Source of the DNA: Rugalucina vietnamica | Lineage: Eukaryota; Mollusca; Bivalvia; Lucinida; Lucinidae | Assembly (NCBI GenBank): GCA_964017185.1 | Contig: OZ024875.1 | Location: forward strand, 62,553,043-62,617,042 | Length of the DNA: 64,000 bases | Direction of reading: 5' to 3' | Position numbers and translations under genes: made by a program | Shown: positions 1 through 12,700 of the stretch, piece by piece | Layout: each line of letters opens with the position of its first letter | How positions within the stretch are numbered: the stretch's first letter is position 1 | The notes under the pieces: generated by a model | What the model was told of the DNA's origin: nothing | Databases searched by the model: none | The model's input: the letters and a program-made list of their open reading frames with translations, nothing else

Positions 1-717
1 GGCCCCAGCAACCAATCAAAATAAAGGATTAGGACAAAACTCGCATGAAACGTCAAACACTACTCAATAAACATTTCTGCAAAAACAAAATTCAAATGTC
101 TGCAATTTTAGCGGAAAAATAGCCGATTTCCACTTTTCCCATTATAAGTCTATGGAAACTTTAAGTTGCCATAGCAACCAGAGTTCTTATCTGCTTGGAA
201 TAAAAAACATAAATTATGTAGAGGCTACTGTCAGGAACATGTATACAAAGTATAGGCTTCATCCCCTTGACAGTTTTTGAGAAGAAGATTTTTGAATGTT
301 TTTCGAAATTTTGCCCTATATGGGGCCCCTGCAACCAATCAAAATAAAGGATTAGGACAAAAGTCACATGAAACGTAGAGGACTACTCAATAAACATTTC
401 TGCAAAAACAAAATTCAAATATCTCCAACAAGACAGCAAAAACTGGCAATTTTCACTTTTTTCCATTATAAGTCGATGGGAAGCATAAGTTGCCATAGCA
501 ACCAGAGTCCTTATCCGATCAATACAAAAAACACAATTATTCTTTCCCCCTACCTGTAGATGGTGTATGTGTAATATGAGAACAATCGGCCCAGCGGTTT
601 CAGAGAAGAAGATCTTTGAAATTGTGGACGACGGACGGACGGACGACGGACGGACGGACGCCGGAGCATGGGTATACTATCAGCTCACCTATGAGCCTTC
701 GGCTCAGGTGAGCTAAT
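1..717 (+). repeat. Pearl/HINE array with two ~322-bp monomers
   Basis: The segment caaccaatcaaaataaagg recurs at 10 and 332. The array ends with gacggacggacg microsatellite and the terminal hairpin agctcacct..gagccttcggctc..aggtgagcta (690-715). Truncated at the window start. This three-part layout is the published bivalve pearl structure, later grouped with Helentron-derived elements. Confidence 0.75.
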
Positions 718-1031
718 AAAACTGTAGGAGGAGTTGCGCACACAAGGTATCCACTATCTATTCACTTTATCAAGAATTAAAAAGGGAAATAACTCTCACA
801 GAATTGGCCCCTAGCCCCTTGAATTTACCTGAAAGAAAAAATATGGGTCCTCTTAATTTTCATATACAAACTACATACCAAATTTCAAGATCCTATCTCT
901 AACGGTTCCTAACCGAGTGCTCACGCATCACAGACTGACTGACTGACTGCACGCGCTCACTCACTCACTGCACTGCACGGACAGACCCAAACCAATATGC
1001 CCCCTCAACTTCTTCGAAGTTGGGGGCATAA
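718..1031 (+). repeat. Short pearl-like element with GGGGGCATA hairpin
   Basis: It contains gggaaataactctcacagaa, a (gactgact)/(cactcact) microsatellite and the hairpin tatgccccctcaacttcttc gaagttgggggcata. A related core lies at 43785-43930. Confidence 0.6.
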
Positions 1032-1337
1032 AAATATCTAGTTCTGTTCTTTTTATATTAAAATTCTATTTGACATTGTTTCAAACTCTTTTTGTCTGTT
1101 CTTATCCAGATTTTTTTAAGACACTGGTTTGTCAAAGAAGCTGTAGAAACGCAGCTTTATTAAAAGCCGTGTTTATGCAGAAATGAAGCTTTTATTAAAG
1201 CTGTGTAAATGAAGCAAGCTGCGTTTGTAAGCTTCGCAGAAGCTGTAGAAAAGCCGCTGGTATTGGCACCTGCGGAAAAGCCAACTTTTGCAAAGCTTTC
1301 CGCATTTATGTGACATTCTGTGTTTACGAGCCTTTCT

Positions 1338-3491
1338 CAGGGTTCCCATGCTCCAGCGATATCAAAATTCCCTGACATTTCCCTGACTTTTCCCTGACAG
1401 ATATCCAATTTTCCCTGACACTTCATCGACATTTCAACCATTGATTTCTTCTCATTCAATTGTTTTACAGAACAATAATTTTTTATTATGCATAATTATA
1501 ATAGCTATTAAGGATGTTCGCTGCCAATGAAAAAGTATTCAAACTTTTTTTCTAACTGCACTTTTTTGATTCCAAAAGATAAAATAAGACATATGAAAAC
1601 AAAATAAATATAGGGTAGTGTGCATTTTTTCAAGCTACAGAGCACTGAATGAGACCTCTGAACAGCATGCTTGAAAATTAGAAAAAATAATTTAATTTTC
1701 AATTCTTTCACATATACGTTCCTGGACAAACAATACATGATGAATGCTTTCAAAAGTCATTTTTTTTAAGTAACGCTGACTACTTTGGACCTAAAACATA
1801 CATAAATTTTCATCTTGAAGTTGAAGACATTTTTTTTCGACTCATTTAACAACCCTACCCCCTATCTTGAAAAGTCGGAAAAAATCAATTTTTATAAATG
1901 TGTCAAATTCATATTTGTAGATTCAAACTTTTTCTTGTATTTTCACACAACATAGAACTTGTTCATGTTATTGGAATAAAAGAATGAAAAATATAGGGTA
2001 GTGTGCATATAAGAGAGAACCAACAACTTGAAAATCTCCATTTTAAGCCTTTTTTTCGGCTGTATTATTTCTTACACCCCTTTTCATTAAACCACCCAAA
2101 GTCTTAAAACTTGCACACCGAAGAAAGAAATACTGATACAGAAGACCTTGTATATATCTAGTTCAGCTAAAATAAACATCAAATCAGCGCAAGTAATTTG
2201 AAGTTGTGTAATATTCAAGTTCAATCTACCCTACCCCCTAAATTTTGCTGACACTTAGAATTTTCTAAAAAGTTGCAGAAAATGGGGTGAAAAAATGAAG
2301 TTCCTTAGATTGACAATTTTCATGGCTCGTTCAATGCATATCATCAATATGCATTCAAATATAAAATATTAGGAAAATATCTCCAACCGTTTATGAGATA
2401 TTCAACAAAATAAAAACCGGAAGTTCCGAAATGTCAAATGTTGGCAGCGAACATCCTTAAAGTACTGATTTATAATACTGATTTATTTGGTCTACTTATT
2501 TGAACAAACATAACATTTATTATCCAGCTTTTTTTTGAAATCCAAACAAAAATGACTGTAAAAGAACTAATTCAATGTACAATGTCAATGTAACTTGTGA
2601 AGTTGTGATTCTGTTACATAGTTTTCAGCATGACAGAATGATAACATGCAAGCAAAAATTATGCCATAAACAAAAACTATTGCAAGCCATTTGTTTCTTT
2701 ATAGACAAGTTGGGCTGAACATTCCAGTCGTCAGTTTTTCAGTCATGTTCCTTGGTAAATAATCAGGACTAAGTAAAATATCTTAAGGTAATAAAATTAA
2801 GGTCATAGATGTCAAGGCAGAAATAGAAGAAGGGAATGACACATTTAAAATGCCACTTAAAAACACTAGGCAAACATACAACACTAGTTATCACATTAAA
2901 TATAAGAGTGAATAGATGTATGACCGGCAACATGGTCAGCTTCTATGAAAGAAACAAAGCTGTGGCATATAAAAGAGAACTAGTCAAATTATTCAGTAAA
3001 TATAAAGCCATACCATACATATCACAGACCTCTAGAGGTTGAGTCTGACTATAAAAATGTAGCAGGCATTGTTGTTCTCGGTCACAACAATGTGGCTTGA
3101 TCAACTTCCTTGATTTTTCCAACGATGCAGAACACATTTCAGAGGACAACAAAATATGGGCCATCACATAAGTAACCATAAAGATATGACACAAGGACTG
3201 GAGCCAAGAACTACTGAGAATCCCTTAAATAACTATAAATTTTTTTAAATAAGTAAAAATAATTTAAATGAAAATGAAAACAAAAACATTAAAAACTGCC
3301 TTAGCCTTTAAAGACAGTTTAAACAACCCAATGCAAATTTCCCTGACAATGTTTCAAAATTCCCTGACATTTCCCTGACTTTTGCCTCATTTTTCAAATT
3401 TCCCTGACACTCATCAAAATTCCCTGACATTTCCCTGACTTTTGTAAAATTCCATTTTTCCCTGACTTTTCCCTGACATGTGAGAACCCTG
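1338..3491. mobile_element. Possible hAT-like element with CAGGGTTC ends hosting the TTAA element
   Basis: The left end CAGGGTTCCCATG (1338) and the complement of the right end CAGGGTTCTCACATG (3491) are inverted. The internal borders consist of ttccctgacattt-type short repeats (1370-1425 and 3337-3478). No convincing 8-bp duplication is seen at the ends, so the call is tentative. Confidence 0.4.
1512..2456. mobile_element. TTAA-flanked non-autonomous element (piggyBac-like)
   Basis: Termini ggatgttcgctgccaa (1512) and its complement ending at 2456 are inverted repeats, each flanked by TTAA (1508-1511, 2457-2460). TTAA duplications are the mark of piggyBac elements. The interior is AT-rich, with atatagggtagtgtgcat occurring twice (1609, 1992). 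No transposase. Confidence 0.7.
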
Positions 3492-3807
3492 TAATTCTAC
3501 ATGAAATTGATTTGGCTCCCAAAATGATTGTTTTGCTGTATGTCTGTTGTAAAAAATTAATCATTTTAACACCAATGCAATTTAACACAGCCTGTCTCAA
3601 TGGGCATCTGTATTTATTTCCTTACTCACTTTTTCATTTCTTATATCTTCAGCAGCTGTTGAGGGAGGTTTCTCCATGGCAACCAGGGTTAGAATCTGGA
3701 GTAGGTGGTTCTGCATCACATCTCTAATACGATTTAAATCATGATCAAATACTCATTCTTGGAAAACGATTTTGGTGCCTCATGTTGTGAGTGCTGATTT
3801 TCTATTT

Positions 3808-4030
3808 GAGATGCCGCATGGGAAAACCAACAATCTGCATAGGCGAAAACAAAGCCGCAGACCAGCTTCACAGTAACTGTGAAGCTGATCAGCGCTTTGT
3901 TTTCACTACACGGATAGTACAATTCCTCTACTTTCTAAATCCAAAATTTCCAGACTCTAACCATCTTCTATGACTGTTTGTGTTTGTGGTTGGAACCCCA
4001 AATTGTTGGTTTTCTCATGCACAGGCTCAT
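3808..4030. mobile_element. Hairpin MITE, family H1
   Basis: About 235-bp element with ends like gagccrcntcatgagaaaac and its complement, and an internal hairpin gaaaacaaaggcgctgatca..tgatctgcgcctttgttttc. Here the hairpin is at 3846-3907. The description holds for all H1 copies below. Confidence 0.8.
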
Positions 4031-4329
4031 TTAGGCCATCCTTTTTTAATTTACTTGTTTACAAACCCGCCGACTGTATTTTTTGCAAAATCCAAATAAA
4101 AATAAAACACCTGAACTGATATTTTATTTTTTATTTTTCCGCCGTTGCAAACAATTAATCCGCGAACGAAATAAAATCGGACCCATTTTTGGATCAAAAT
4201 GTCCCGAAACTGTTTCCGTTCATTTCTGTCCATTTGGTTTTTATATCTTGACTGGTTTTGAATGGCAGAAAATATCTGCAATAGATCGATGTAAAATATT
4301 GTGAACCAGACTAGGCTATTCTGTATTCT

Positions 4330-4800
4330 GTATTCTGTATTTGAGATTCTGCCTTCATAGACACACCTCGTATTAACCCACGAGTACGGGCCAGCACCAC
4401 TCCGCAGTGACAGGATTAATGCCCACCACCAGTACAATGATAACCCTAACACATATTTGAATCCTGCCAATGCGGATTTCCCTCCCTTGTACCTTAACCT
4501 TAACCACGTCACTGTTGTACCATGCTACCCAAAGCACGTTTTCCCCAGATGCAACAGTGACGCGAGCTGCCTGAGGTGGAGGAAAGCCAGGACATATCTC
4601 GGCATACCCCGGGATATGCCTGTGAAACCACCGCGTCTGCCTGGCGACAGCCAGACCACATACATTTCGACGGGTTAATTCATTTCTATTCTGAAAAACA
4701 TTTGGCCGATAGTGGGGCGCGAACCCGTACGAAAGAGGTATGTAGCAAAGCAAGGAACCTCCTCGCTCCTTACTGAGCTATAGCGGACGCCCAGAATGTC
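4330..4800 (-). mobile_element. tRNA-derived SINE
   Basis: The minus strand from about 4795 reads a tRNA-like head: A box TATAGCTCAGTAAGG and B box GGGTTCGCGCCCC. A GC-rich body follows, running to a (tattctg)n stretch at 4318-4340. The open frames seen here (for example 4373-4753) are a by-product of GC content. Confidence 0.6.
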
Positions 4801-4855
4801 AGTCTAAATTAAAAAAAAAAAATAATAGTAATAATAAAAGTATTGATGTCCTAGA

Positions 4856-6013
4856 TCTTGAACTCAAGCCCCCCCCCCCCCCCCCCCGCAACATGGACCC
4901 AACCCTATACCCTATAGGGTACCTATAGTCCAAATATGAATGGCTTCTGATGATTGGCTCATGAGATATACCCCACTAGAGAAACTTTAACCAAAACTTT
5001 GACGCTAATTAAAGGTGACCTAGATTTTGAACTCTAGCCCCATCCCCGGGCATGGACCCTGGGGTCCAAAATCATAGAAACAAAGCTAACCCTATAGGGT
5101 ACCTATAGTCCAAATATGAATGGTTTCTGATATATAGTTCATGAGATATACACCAATAGAGAAACTTTAACCAAAACTTTGACGCAAATTAAAGGTGACC
5201 TAGATTTTTAACTCTAGCCCCACCCCCGGGCATGGACCCTGGGGTCCAAACTCATAGAAACAAAGCCAACCCTATAGGGTACCAATAGTCCAAATATGAA
5301 TGGTTTCTGATATATGGTTCATGAGATATACACCAATAGAGAAACTTTAACCAAAACTTTGACGCAAATTAAAGGTGACCTAGATTTTGAACTCTAGCCC
5401 CACCCCCGGGCATGGACCCTGGGGTCCAAACTCATAGAAACAAAGCCAACCCTATAGGGTACCTATAGTCCAAATATGAATGGTTTCTGATATACAGTTC
5501 ATGAGATATACACCAATAGAGAAACTTTAACCAAAACTTTGACACAAATTAAAGGTGACCTAGATTTTGAACTCTAGCCCCACCCCCGGGCATGGACCCT
5601 GGGGTCCAAACTCATAGAAACAAAGCCAACTCTATAGGGTACCCATAGTCCAAATATGAATGGTTTCTGATATATATAGTTCATGAGATATACACCAATA
5701 GAGAAACTTTAACCAAAACTTTGACGCAAATTAAAGGTGACCTAGATTTTGAACTCTAGCCCCACCCCCGGGCATGGACCCTGGGGTCCAAACTCATAGA
5801 AACAAAGCCAACCCTATAGGGTACCTATAGTCCAAATATGAATGGTTTCTGATATACAGTTCATGAGATATACACCAGCAGAGAAACTTTAACCAAAACT
5901 TTGACATTTTAACTGAACTAACGAACCAACGAACTAACGAACATACGAACGGACGAACGGACAAACGGAAAAGCGAAAACTATATACCCGTCGGCATAAA
6001 TGCCGGGGGTATA
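4856..6013 (+). repeat. Pearl/HINE array, about six 180-bp monomers
   Basis: The motif aaaggtgacctagatttt recurs every 180 bp (5025, 5205, 5385, 5565, 5747). The array ends with (gaacgaac)-type microsatellite and the hairpin tatacccgtcggcataaatg ccgggggtata. A C-homopolymer at 4869-4887 lies at the left end. The same family recurs at 52179-54554. Confidence 0.85.
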
Positions 6014-6276
6014 AAAAAAGATTGGCGACAACCTTTTTATTTTTTTTATTTTTCGACTCTGCAATTTTGGAAGTTTTATTTTTATTTTTATTTTGATCCC
6101 CCGACTCAATTTTTTTGAAAAATTTCTCGTAAACCAGTAAATTAAAAAATGATGGCCTTATCAGATTATTTGGATTTCTTTCTCATGTTATCAGGTTTAT
6201 AGGGGAAACTGTTGAAGTTGTCTAATAGATCCTTATTTTCATTGGTAGTTCCCATTTACTTTGACTTTAACATCAC

Positions 6277-8407
6277 CACGGGGGTGATTCAATTGATACC
6301 ACCTGTGCTGTCGTCCGAGACGTTACTGCATATATTGCTGTCGTCCGAGTATTCCGGTTTCCGTCCGAGTACTACGGCTGTCGTTACCATCAGTGCCCCT
6401 GTTTAAGTGTCCACAGGGCCAAAATTTCGTCGCTATTCAGCGCAATTATCACGGAAAATTGTCAAGAAGGTATTTATCGTTATTTCCAACGTGTTTCCAA
6501 CTTTCTTAACATATAGATAATCACAAGAACTTATTTTGAGTACAAAACATTGTTTTCTCGCGTGTTTTTCTTACTTTCAACATATGCAAAGATTCCTCAT
6601 AAGCGAAAGTAGCTGGACTATTTCGTTTTCCATTTAGCCTTTGAAAACTATAACCATTTCCCCAACCCGTTGCGTCCTTCAAATTTTATTTGCCGTTTTT
6701 AAAAAGCGTGATACGGCTGTCGTTGACCCCTGATACGGCTGGCGGTTTTTTATTGATCAGTACGATACGGCTGTCGATAGTATTTTGAGATAGCATATTG
6801 CCCATTGAAATCAAATTCAACGCATTTTATGCATTTTTTTTGTAGTTTCTGAATAGTTTTCATTTGCAACTGATAAAAGGACTGTATAGACTGTCTATTC
6901 TCTTGCTTCAAACCAAGCAACTTTACATATAAACACCACACACGCAAGAAAACTGCATCATTTATTAAATTCGAAGTTTCACCATTTATTAAAGCATGCG
7001 TTAAGCGTGGTAGGACAGCTTTCAGTGACACCCGTGTTCATTACTTGCTCCCATCTGCAGTGGCTCCTCACAGCCCCTCTGAAACTAGTGCCTCAGATGA
7101 CGACTCGACATCGGTTAAAGCGCTATCGTCCCCAAAAATGGCAAAATTAAAATTTAGGTGTCTACTGAACTGTCGTATCAGCTTGAATGACACATGCAGT
7201 ATTTTACCGCTATAACTATGAGTATGTTAAATAGCACGTGCTACTACCGATTAAACAGGCTGTCCCTACTTTATATGTAAAGCACGTGCTACTACCGATT
7301 AAACAGGCTGTCCCTACTTTATATGTAAAGTTGCTTAAAGCGACCACAAGAGAAAGGAAATTTATGTCTAATTCACTCTGTTCAAACGACATAAATTATA
7401 GACCTTTTGGCCTATATAAAGGAAACCCAAGGTATTTTGCCCGCACTGTCGTGGCAAAACTTTTGTCAAAGCCGCGCTCATTTCCACGGCTTTCACCCGC
7501 CCGCCCCGGGGATGGGGGACGGGCGTGGTTACAAATGACTAGTGCATTACACAAAGGATCAATTAGTCACTTTCGCCACAGTTTGTCTTCTTTTGTGACG
7601 CTCATCAAAGTTTAAGTTATATACACTACACTTTCTTATTTGGATAATGCATTCGAAAATGATTGAGAAAGTAAGGCAATCGGTCACTACATATATACGA
7701 CGTTCAATATTCATAACTTGGTTTGATCAGGGCGGCGGTGTGCCATGTAAATATCTAACCGTTCGTGTAGATACAACCCACTGGTTTATCGTTAGAATTA
7801 TGAACAGAGTGAAGCAGATGTTGTTTCATTTATATTTCTGAAATCTAGGAGGCCTTAAACTTAGTTTTACCCGTATATTTGGATCTACCACCTGTTCTAA
7901 ATTGTCGACATCCGTAACGAGTTTAACCGACAGCCGTATCACACATATTTACAACTGATCGACAGCAGTAACACCAAAAGTTAAACGCCCCTTCAAAACC
8001 TTTCTGCTTTGGATTTTTTTTAAAACTGTAAAAGGTTTTATCTTTGCAGTTATGTTTTCCACGTTGTTCAATAAATGGTCAGAAATGCGAGATGCTGATT
8101 TTTACAGTATTTGCATATTTATGTGATTTTTGCTATTTTACGATTAAACACATGTTTGTATGAAAACTAGCGACCCAAAAGCCCGTACAAACATATTGCA
8201 CGATAGACAAATATCTAACAACACATTCTAGCAGAACAAATATAAATAATACCTTCAGATTCGACTGCGATCCACTTTTACGTGTGTACTGGTTGTGTAA
8301 CGACAGCCGTAGTACTCGGACGGAAACCGGAATACTCGGACGACAGCAATATATGCAGTAACGTCTCGGACGACAGCACAGGTGGTATCAATTGAATCAC
8401 CCCCGTG
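6277..8407. mobile_element. 2.1-kb DNA transposon with long CAC-starting TIRs and 5-bp target duplication (Transib-like)
   Basis: Inverted repeats of about 120 bp (6277-6395 and 8295-8407) start CACGGGGGTGATTCAATTGA on both ends and carry the motif gctgtcgtccgag. ATCAC directly abuts both sides (6272-6276, 8408-8412). The motif gatacggctgtcg is repeated subterminally (6711-6780, 7926-7940). CAC-starting ends with 5-bp duplications are a feature of the Transib superfamily; the assignment is inference. No DDE transposase is recognisable. The longest frame (7238-7615) includes a 48-bp tandem duplication and is not a known domain. A short acidic segment at 7060-7155 (PSETSASDDDSTS) could be an old exon. 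Confidence 0.75.
7232..7328. repeat. 48-bp direct tandem duplication
   Basis: agcacgtgctactaccgatt begins both units (7232, 7280); inside the Transib-like element. Confidence 0.85.
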
Positions 8408-8744
8408 ATCACCACTATGAAATTTATTTTGATAAAATGAATATCCGTCAGAAAAAGAAACAAAATAGTGAGATTTTCCCATTTAGTTTGCCTTTTGTAG
8501 CATGTTTTAAAAATGTCCGTAAATTTGCAATTCTGCAATTCTGGCAGAATCTTGTTGAAATTTTGATATGGCATAGAAGAATGTCCGTACCTTTGATAAG
8601 CATGAAAAATTTGGTTCCATGAAATCGATGGACATGATTTCCATGCGTTCATTTATGGTTACTGTCTACATGAAATTTACAGTGTAGATGTTTATCTGGA
8701 TATCACTTTTGATTTTTTCATTGCGTTTTAAATGTTGTTATGCC

Positions 8745-9050
8745 ACAGCTGTGGACTTTTGCACATGACAGGGACATAGGTATGTTATCTGTCGATCAAA
8801 GTATTGCAAACATAGCTAGGGTGTTTAATGTTATTTCTGCTACAGTTAGACGTCTGAGGTGTTGTTTCCAACTGACAGGCAATGGGAATGTTGTGCCTTG
8901 ATTATGATGTCCTAGAAGTTTGTCGAAAGCTGACAATCATTACATTTGTTTGACATCGCTTTGTGATCGTTTGCGACAAAATGTCAATGTAACAGCCCAA
9001 ACGGTTACAGTCCAACAGAACATGTATAGGACATATTGGGGCATAATGTA
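8745..9050 (+). pseudogene. Tc1/mariner-like transposase relic (N-terminal DNA-binding part)
   Basis: Across two frames the plus strand reads SIANIARVFNVISATVRRLR followed by CFQLTGNGNVV, a typical paired helix-turn-helix of Tc1-type transposases. After a frameshift it reads ADNHYICLTSLCDRLRQNVN and VTAQTV, the second HTH. No DDE domain, and stops and shifts are present. A dead fragment in a G6PD intron. Confidence 0.7.
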
Positions 9051-9204
9051 AGAAACCAGGAAACTCAGGAATAAACTGTCAAAAGATCCTTCTTTCAAAT
9101 GCTATTAACAATTTTTCTATATCATATGTAGTTTTCCAGAAAAACTCGAATTCATGACCACTGTGTTTCTTTTTTTTTATGTCGGGTATAAAATTAAACT
9201 TTTG

Positions 9205-9437
9205 ATCCTTCACATGAACAACAATCTGGGTTTCTGACCAGACCAGACACAAACCGGCCTGTACATTCACAGAAGCAGGATAGAGGCTTGCAATTTTGGA
9301 TTTAAGTAGAAGAGGAATAGCATATCCATGTAGGGAAAACAAAGGCGCTGATCAGCTGTGCAGTTACTGCACAGCTGATCTGCATCTTTTCTTTTTTTTG
9401 CCTTTGTATTTTGTTGGTTTTCTTATGCGGCGACTCA
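9205..9437. mobile_element. H1 hairpin MITE copy
   Basis: Hairpin arms at 9330-9415; the outer end tcttatgcggcgactca is kept. It adjoins the Tc1 relic. Confidence 0.75.
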
Positions 9438-9481
9438 TTTCTGTTATTTATGCTGTATAAAACTTCACCTTCAATGACATG

Positions 9482-9540
9482 TTTAGCAAGCCCCCAGTCT
9501 ATCTCTGATATTTAGCAAGCCCCCAGTCTATCTCTGATAG
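9482..9540. repeat. 29-bp direct tandem duplication
   Basis: tttagcaagcccccagtcta occurs twice in a row, 80 bp from G6PD exon 6. Confidence 0.85.
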
Positions 9541-9622
9541 TGGCCACATTAGTCCTCTTCTAAGCTTCTAGTTTGTTTGTGTGTTTGCACTATATATATA
9601 ATTTGATACCATATGCATTTAC

Positions 9623-9748
9623 CTTATGATTCCAAATTCATCAAAGTAACCGCCCCTGCCCTGTGTTCCAAATGGTTCTTTAAAACTGATCACAACCGAA
9701 GCTATACTGTCACGATTCCAGATCGGACTAAATATTCTGTTACCAAAC
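9623..9748 (-). CDS. G6PD: G6PD exon 6
   Basis: 126 bp encoding [20 protein letters not shown] and the block [19 protein letters not shown]. This is the last G6PD exon inside the window. Confidence 0.96.
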
Positions 9749-12700
9749 CTGTCAAATAACATATGGTACAGTTTGTAAACCAATAAGATAAACAGATATG
9801 ATGCCTGAACTTCTTCCCATTATGAAAACTTGACCATGCAATATACAAAGTAAAAGTTGAAAATTTCATTGAAAAAAAAATTGATATTTTTAATATTTAT
9901 ACTCAAAACATAGATTGTGGGTACACGTTAGAATAATTAGAGTTATTTTCCAAAGTCATGTTTGACCATAAAGATGGTAAATCAGTACTTTCTCTCAGCC
10001 TCTAGTTAAATGGTTTTTCAGAATTATCATATGTAAAAGCTATTATGACTAGAATCTGATAAACCACTCATCATACCCTATTGGTCAATTAATTGCTGTG
10101 ATGTGTCAAAGCTTTGATAATCATTTTTCATATTTGGTTTATAAATCTTGAAAGGAAAACTTATGACTTGAAAAGAATTAAATGTGGAAAAAAATGAACC
10201 AACCTTAGCACCATGAGATTCTGAACCATTTCCTTGCCAAGATAATGATCTATTCTGTACATTTCTTCTTCTTTAAATAATGCTGATAGATGATTGGACA
10301 GGTGTTCGGAGGACTGCAGGTCACGACCAAATGGTTTTTCAATGATGATTCTAGTCCAGTTATCACTGAAAATGAATACATAAATGAATAGATACATAAC
10401 ATCAAACATTTCAAATATTGGGAAATTACAGTACGCTTTTCATTCAACCTCCCTCCACAGTATAACTATGTAGGTCCGCCTCCTTTGATATTTAATTGTA
10501 TTGGATTTAATCTGACAAAAACTTAAAAGGAAAATCAGAAATTTCGCATGACGTTCATTTCACAAATTTTCAATTTCTGAATTATTGGCGAGTTCTTGAA
10601 TTTGCGAGCGAGTACTCATATGCAGTCTATAAAACTTATTGTAATTCTTTATTAGCAAGAGCTTTATTTTCACCAGGCAAAGAACTTCGCTGAACAGTTC
10701 CGGATTTACAGTACTACAAGTGAATTTATAATTTAAATAACATAAAACATTTTCCATATCATTTGTCAGATATATGTAGTTTGTCTGCATACAGACTAAT
10801 AGGGGATAACTGCATTCAAAACTATTGTCGGATATATGGTTGGAAATTTTGTTTAAAAGTGAGGCATCAACAAAGCCGTAAAACATAATTCCCAACAATA
10901 CATGCCACTCAGCCACACGGGTCACCAGAATAAAGTGTACCAACAATATATTATTAAGTTAAGTATCATGGAAAGTGGATGAATGTTTTACAATTCATGA
11001 TGCAAAATTGTTTTAAACCAATCCCTGTGAATGTGTTGAACAGGCCAGTATATCCATCACGTCACACTTTTTGTAAAGATTTTAAATGACAAAATTTAGT
11101 CTCCCTTATTTACACTTACCCTTTTGCCATACAAGTGGCTTTAAGGTTGAGGGTGACAGATTCATAGACGGAGGGGGGTAGGGCGAGATAAAATAATCTG
11201 TTACAGCTGCCATGCTCCTCTATGAGTTTGTTGAGGCGGGAAAAATCACTGGCTTTGTCGTAGCTGCCCGCGCAGTATTTGTTGATCTTTAGGAATGATT
11301 CATATAAGCCCGAGTCTCCATCTTCAACCTGGACAATAAAAGACAAAATTTTGAGTTAAGTTTTTGACCAGCAAACATTTTATGTGAGAAGTTTTCATGT
11401 ACGCCCTAAAAGTGACTAATTATAAAAGGGCGATACTAAACAGGCCATACCAATGTACAAGGGAGATAATCCAAATACCTTCAAAATGAAATTCAAGACA
11501 ATCTGTGGAAAAATTTAAAATGCTTAGAGCTCACGAAAGAACAGTATACAACTTTGTTTTAGTTTGGTGCAATTTTAACAAGAAATAAGCAATTTTGATT
11601 TTATCCGGGAAAATAGTTACTTGCTCACATTTTTACAATGGAAAATTATTTTCTGGCTTAAAAATTTTATTTGTAAACCAATTTTCAAACTTTTTGCAGC
11701 ACTTTTCATTACTTTTGGATAATCTATCTTACCCATAGATGTTCCAGAAGTGAGGTTTTAAACCAGAGGACCAATGGTCCTGTAAACGCTCACCTGAGAT
11801 CTGCTGCATATACCAATAAACATGTTTGAATATTATGGTATTTAACCCCAGTGCAGGGGCAGATTTCCCTTCAAATGATATTTTAACAGTTTTCCCCATT
11901 CAAATGCATGGGCAACACATGTTGACCTTGCCATAAACTGGGTCAAGGTCATCACAGGGTCATGATTTATATACACATTGGAGTACTTAAGCCATCAATG
12001 CTTCACCCCATGTTTCCTTGAAATCAGTCTATTGGTTTAAGAGAAGAAGATTTTTGAAGGGTTTTTGCCATATATGGGCATGGCGGCCATCTTGGTCATG
12101 TGACCTAAATTATTAATATACACATTGGTTCCCCCATCCTATGGATGCTTCACATAAAATTTGGCTTTAATTGGCCAAGCGGTTTCAGATGAGAAGATTT
12201 TTGAATATTATGGTAATACACATGTATATTGCCCCGGGGTGGGGCCATATAAGCCCTTGGGTACAACTTTTTTCAGAATCATTAATATTCAGTCCTACTA
12301 ACCATATCCTGCAAGATTTTCACCTCAAATGACTTTTTAAAAGTTTTCCCCATTCAAATGCATAGGCTACCTACATTGACCTTGTCGTAAAATAGGTCAA
12401 GGTCACCACAGGGTCATGATTTATATACACATTGTAGTGCTTGAGCATGCTTCATGTCAAGTTTCGTTGAAATCAGTCCACCGATTCTGGAGAAGATTTT
12501 TGAAGGGTTTTTACCATATATGGGTATGGCGGCCATCTTGGTCATGTGACCTGGATTATTTATATACACATTGATTCCCCCATTCTATAGATGCTTCACA
12601 TAAAATTTGGCTTTGTTTGGCCAAGTGGTTTCAGAGGAGAAGACGTTTGAATATGATGGATATATACATGTATATTGCCTCGGGGTGGGGGCACATGAGC

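Noticed and set aside
2836-3194. Overlapping short frames on both strands
   Set aside because: No similarity, no splice signals; likely chance within a hAT-like repeat.
4051-4512. 153-codon minus-strand open frame
   Set aside because: It spans the junction of a hairpin MITE and a SINE; composition biased, no homology recognised.
4373-4753. 126-codon open frame on the minus strand (and overlapping plus-strand frames 4457-4776)
   Set aside because: It lies inside a GC-rich tRNA-derived SINE; no domain and no splice context.
7238-7615. 125-codon frame as a transposase of the Transib-like element
   Set aside because: Contains a simple 16-residue duplication, no DDE residues or zinc fingers in family context.
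1-9622. Further G6PD exons (DVMQNHL... onward) in the left 9.6 kb
   Set aside because: Looked for the conserved blocks on the minus strand and found none; the region is transposons and pearl arrays.
10560-10946. 128-codon minus-strand frame next to G6PD exon 5
   Set aside because: Largely the TA-MITE (gcgagcgagtactc) and adjacent intron; it does not fit the G6PD sequence.
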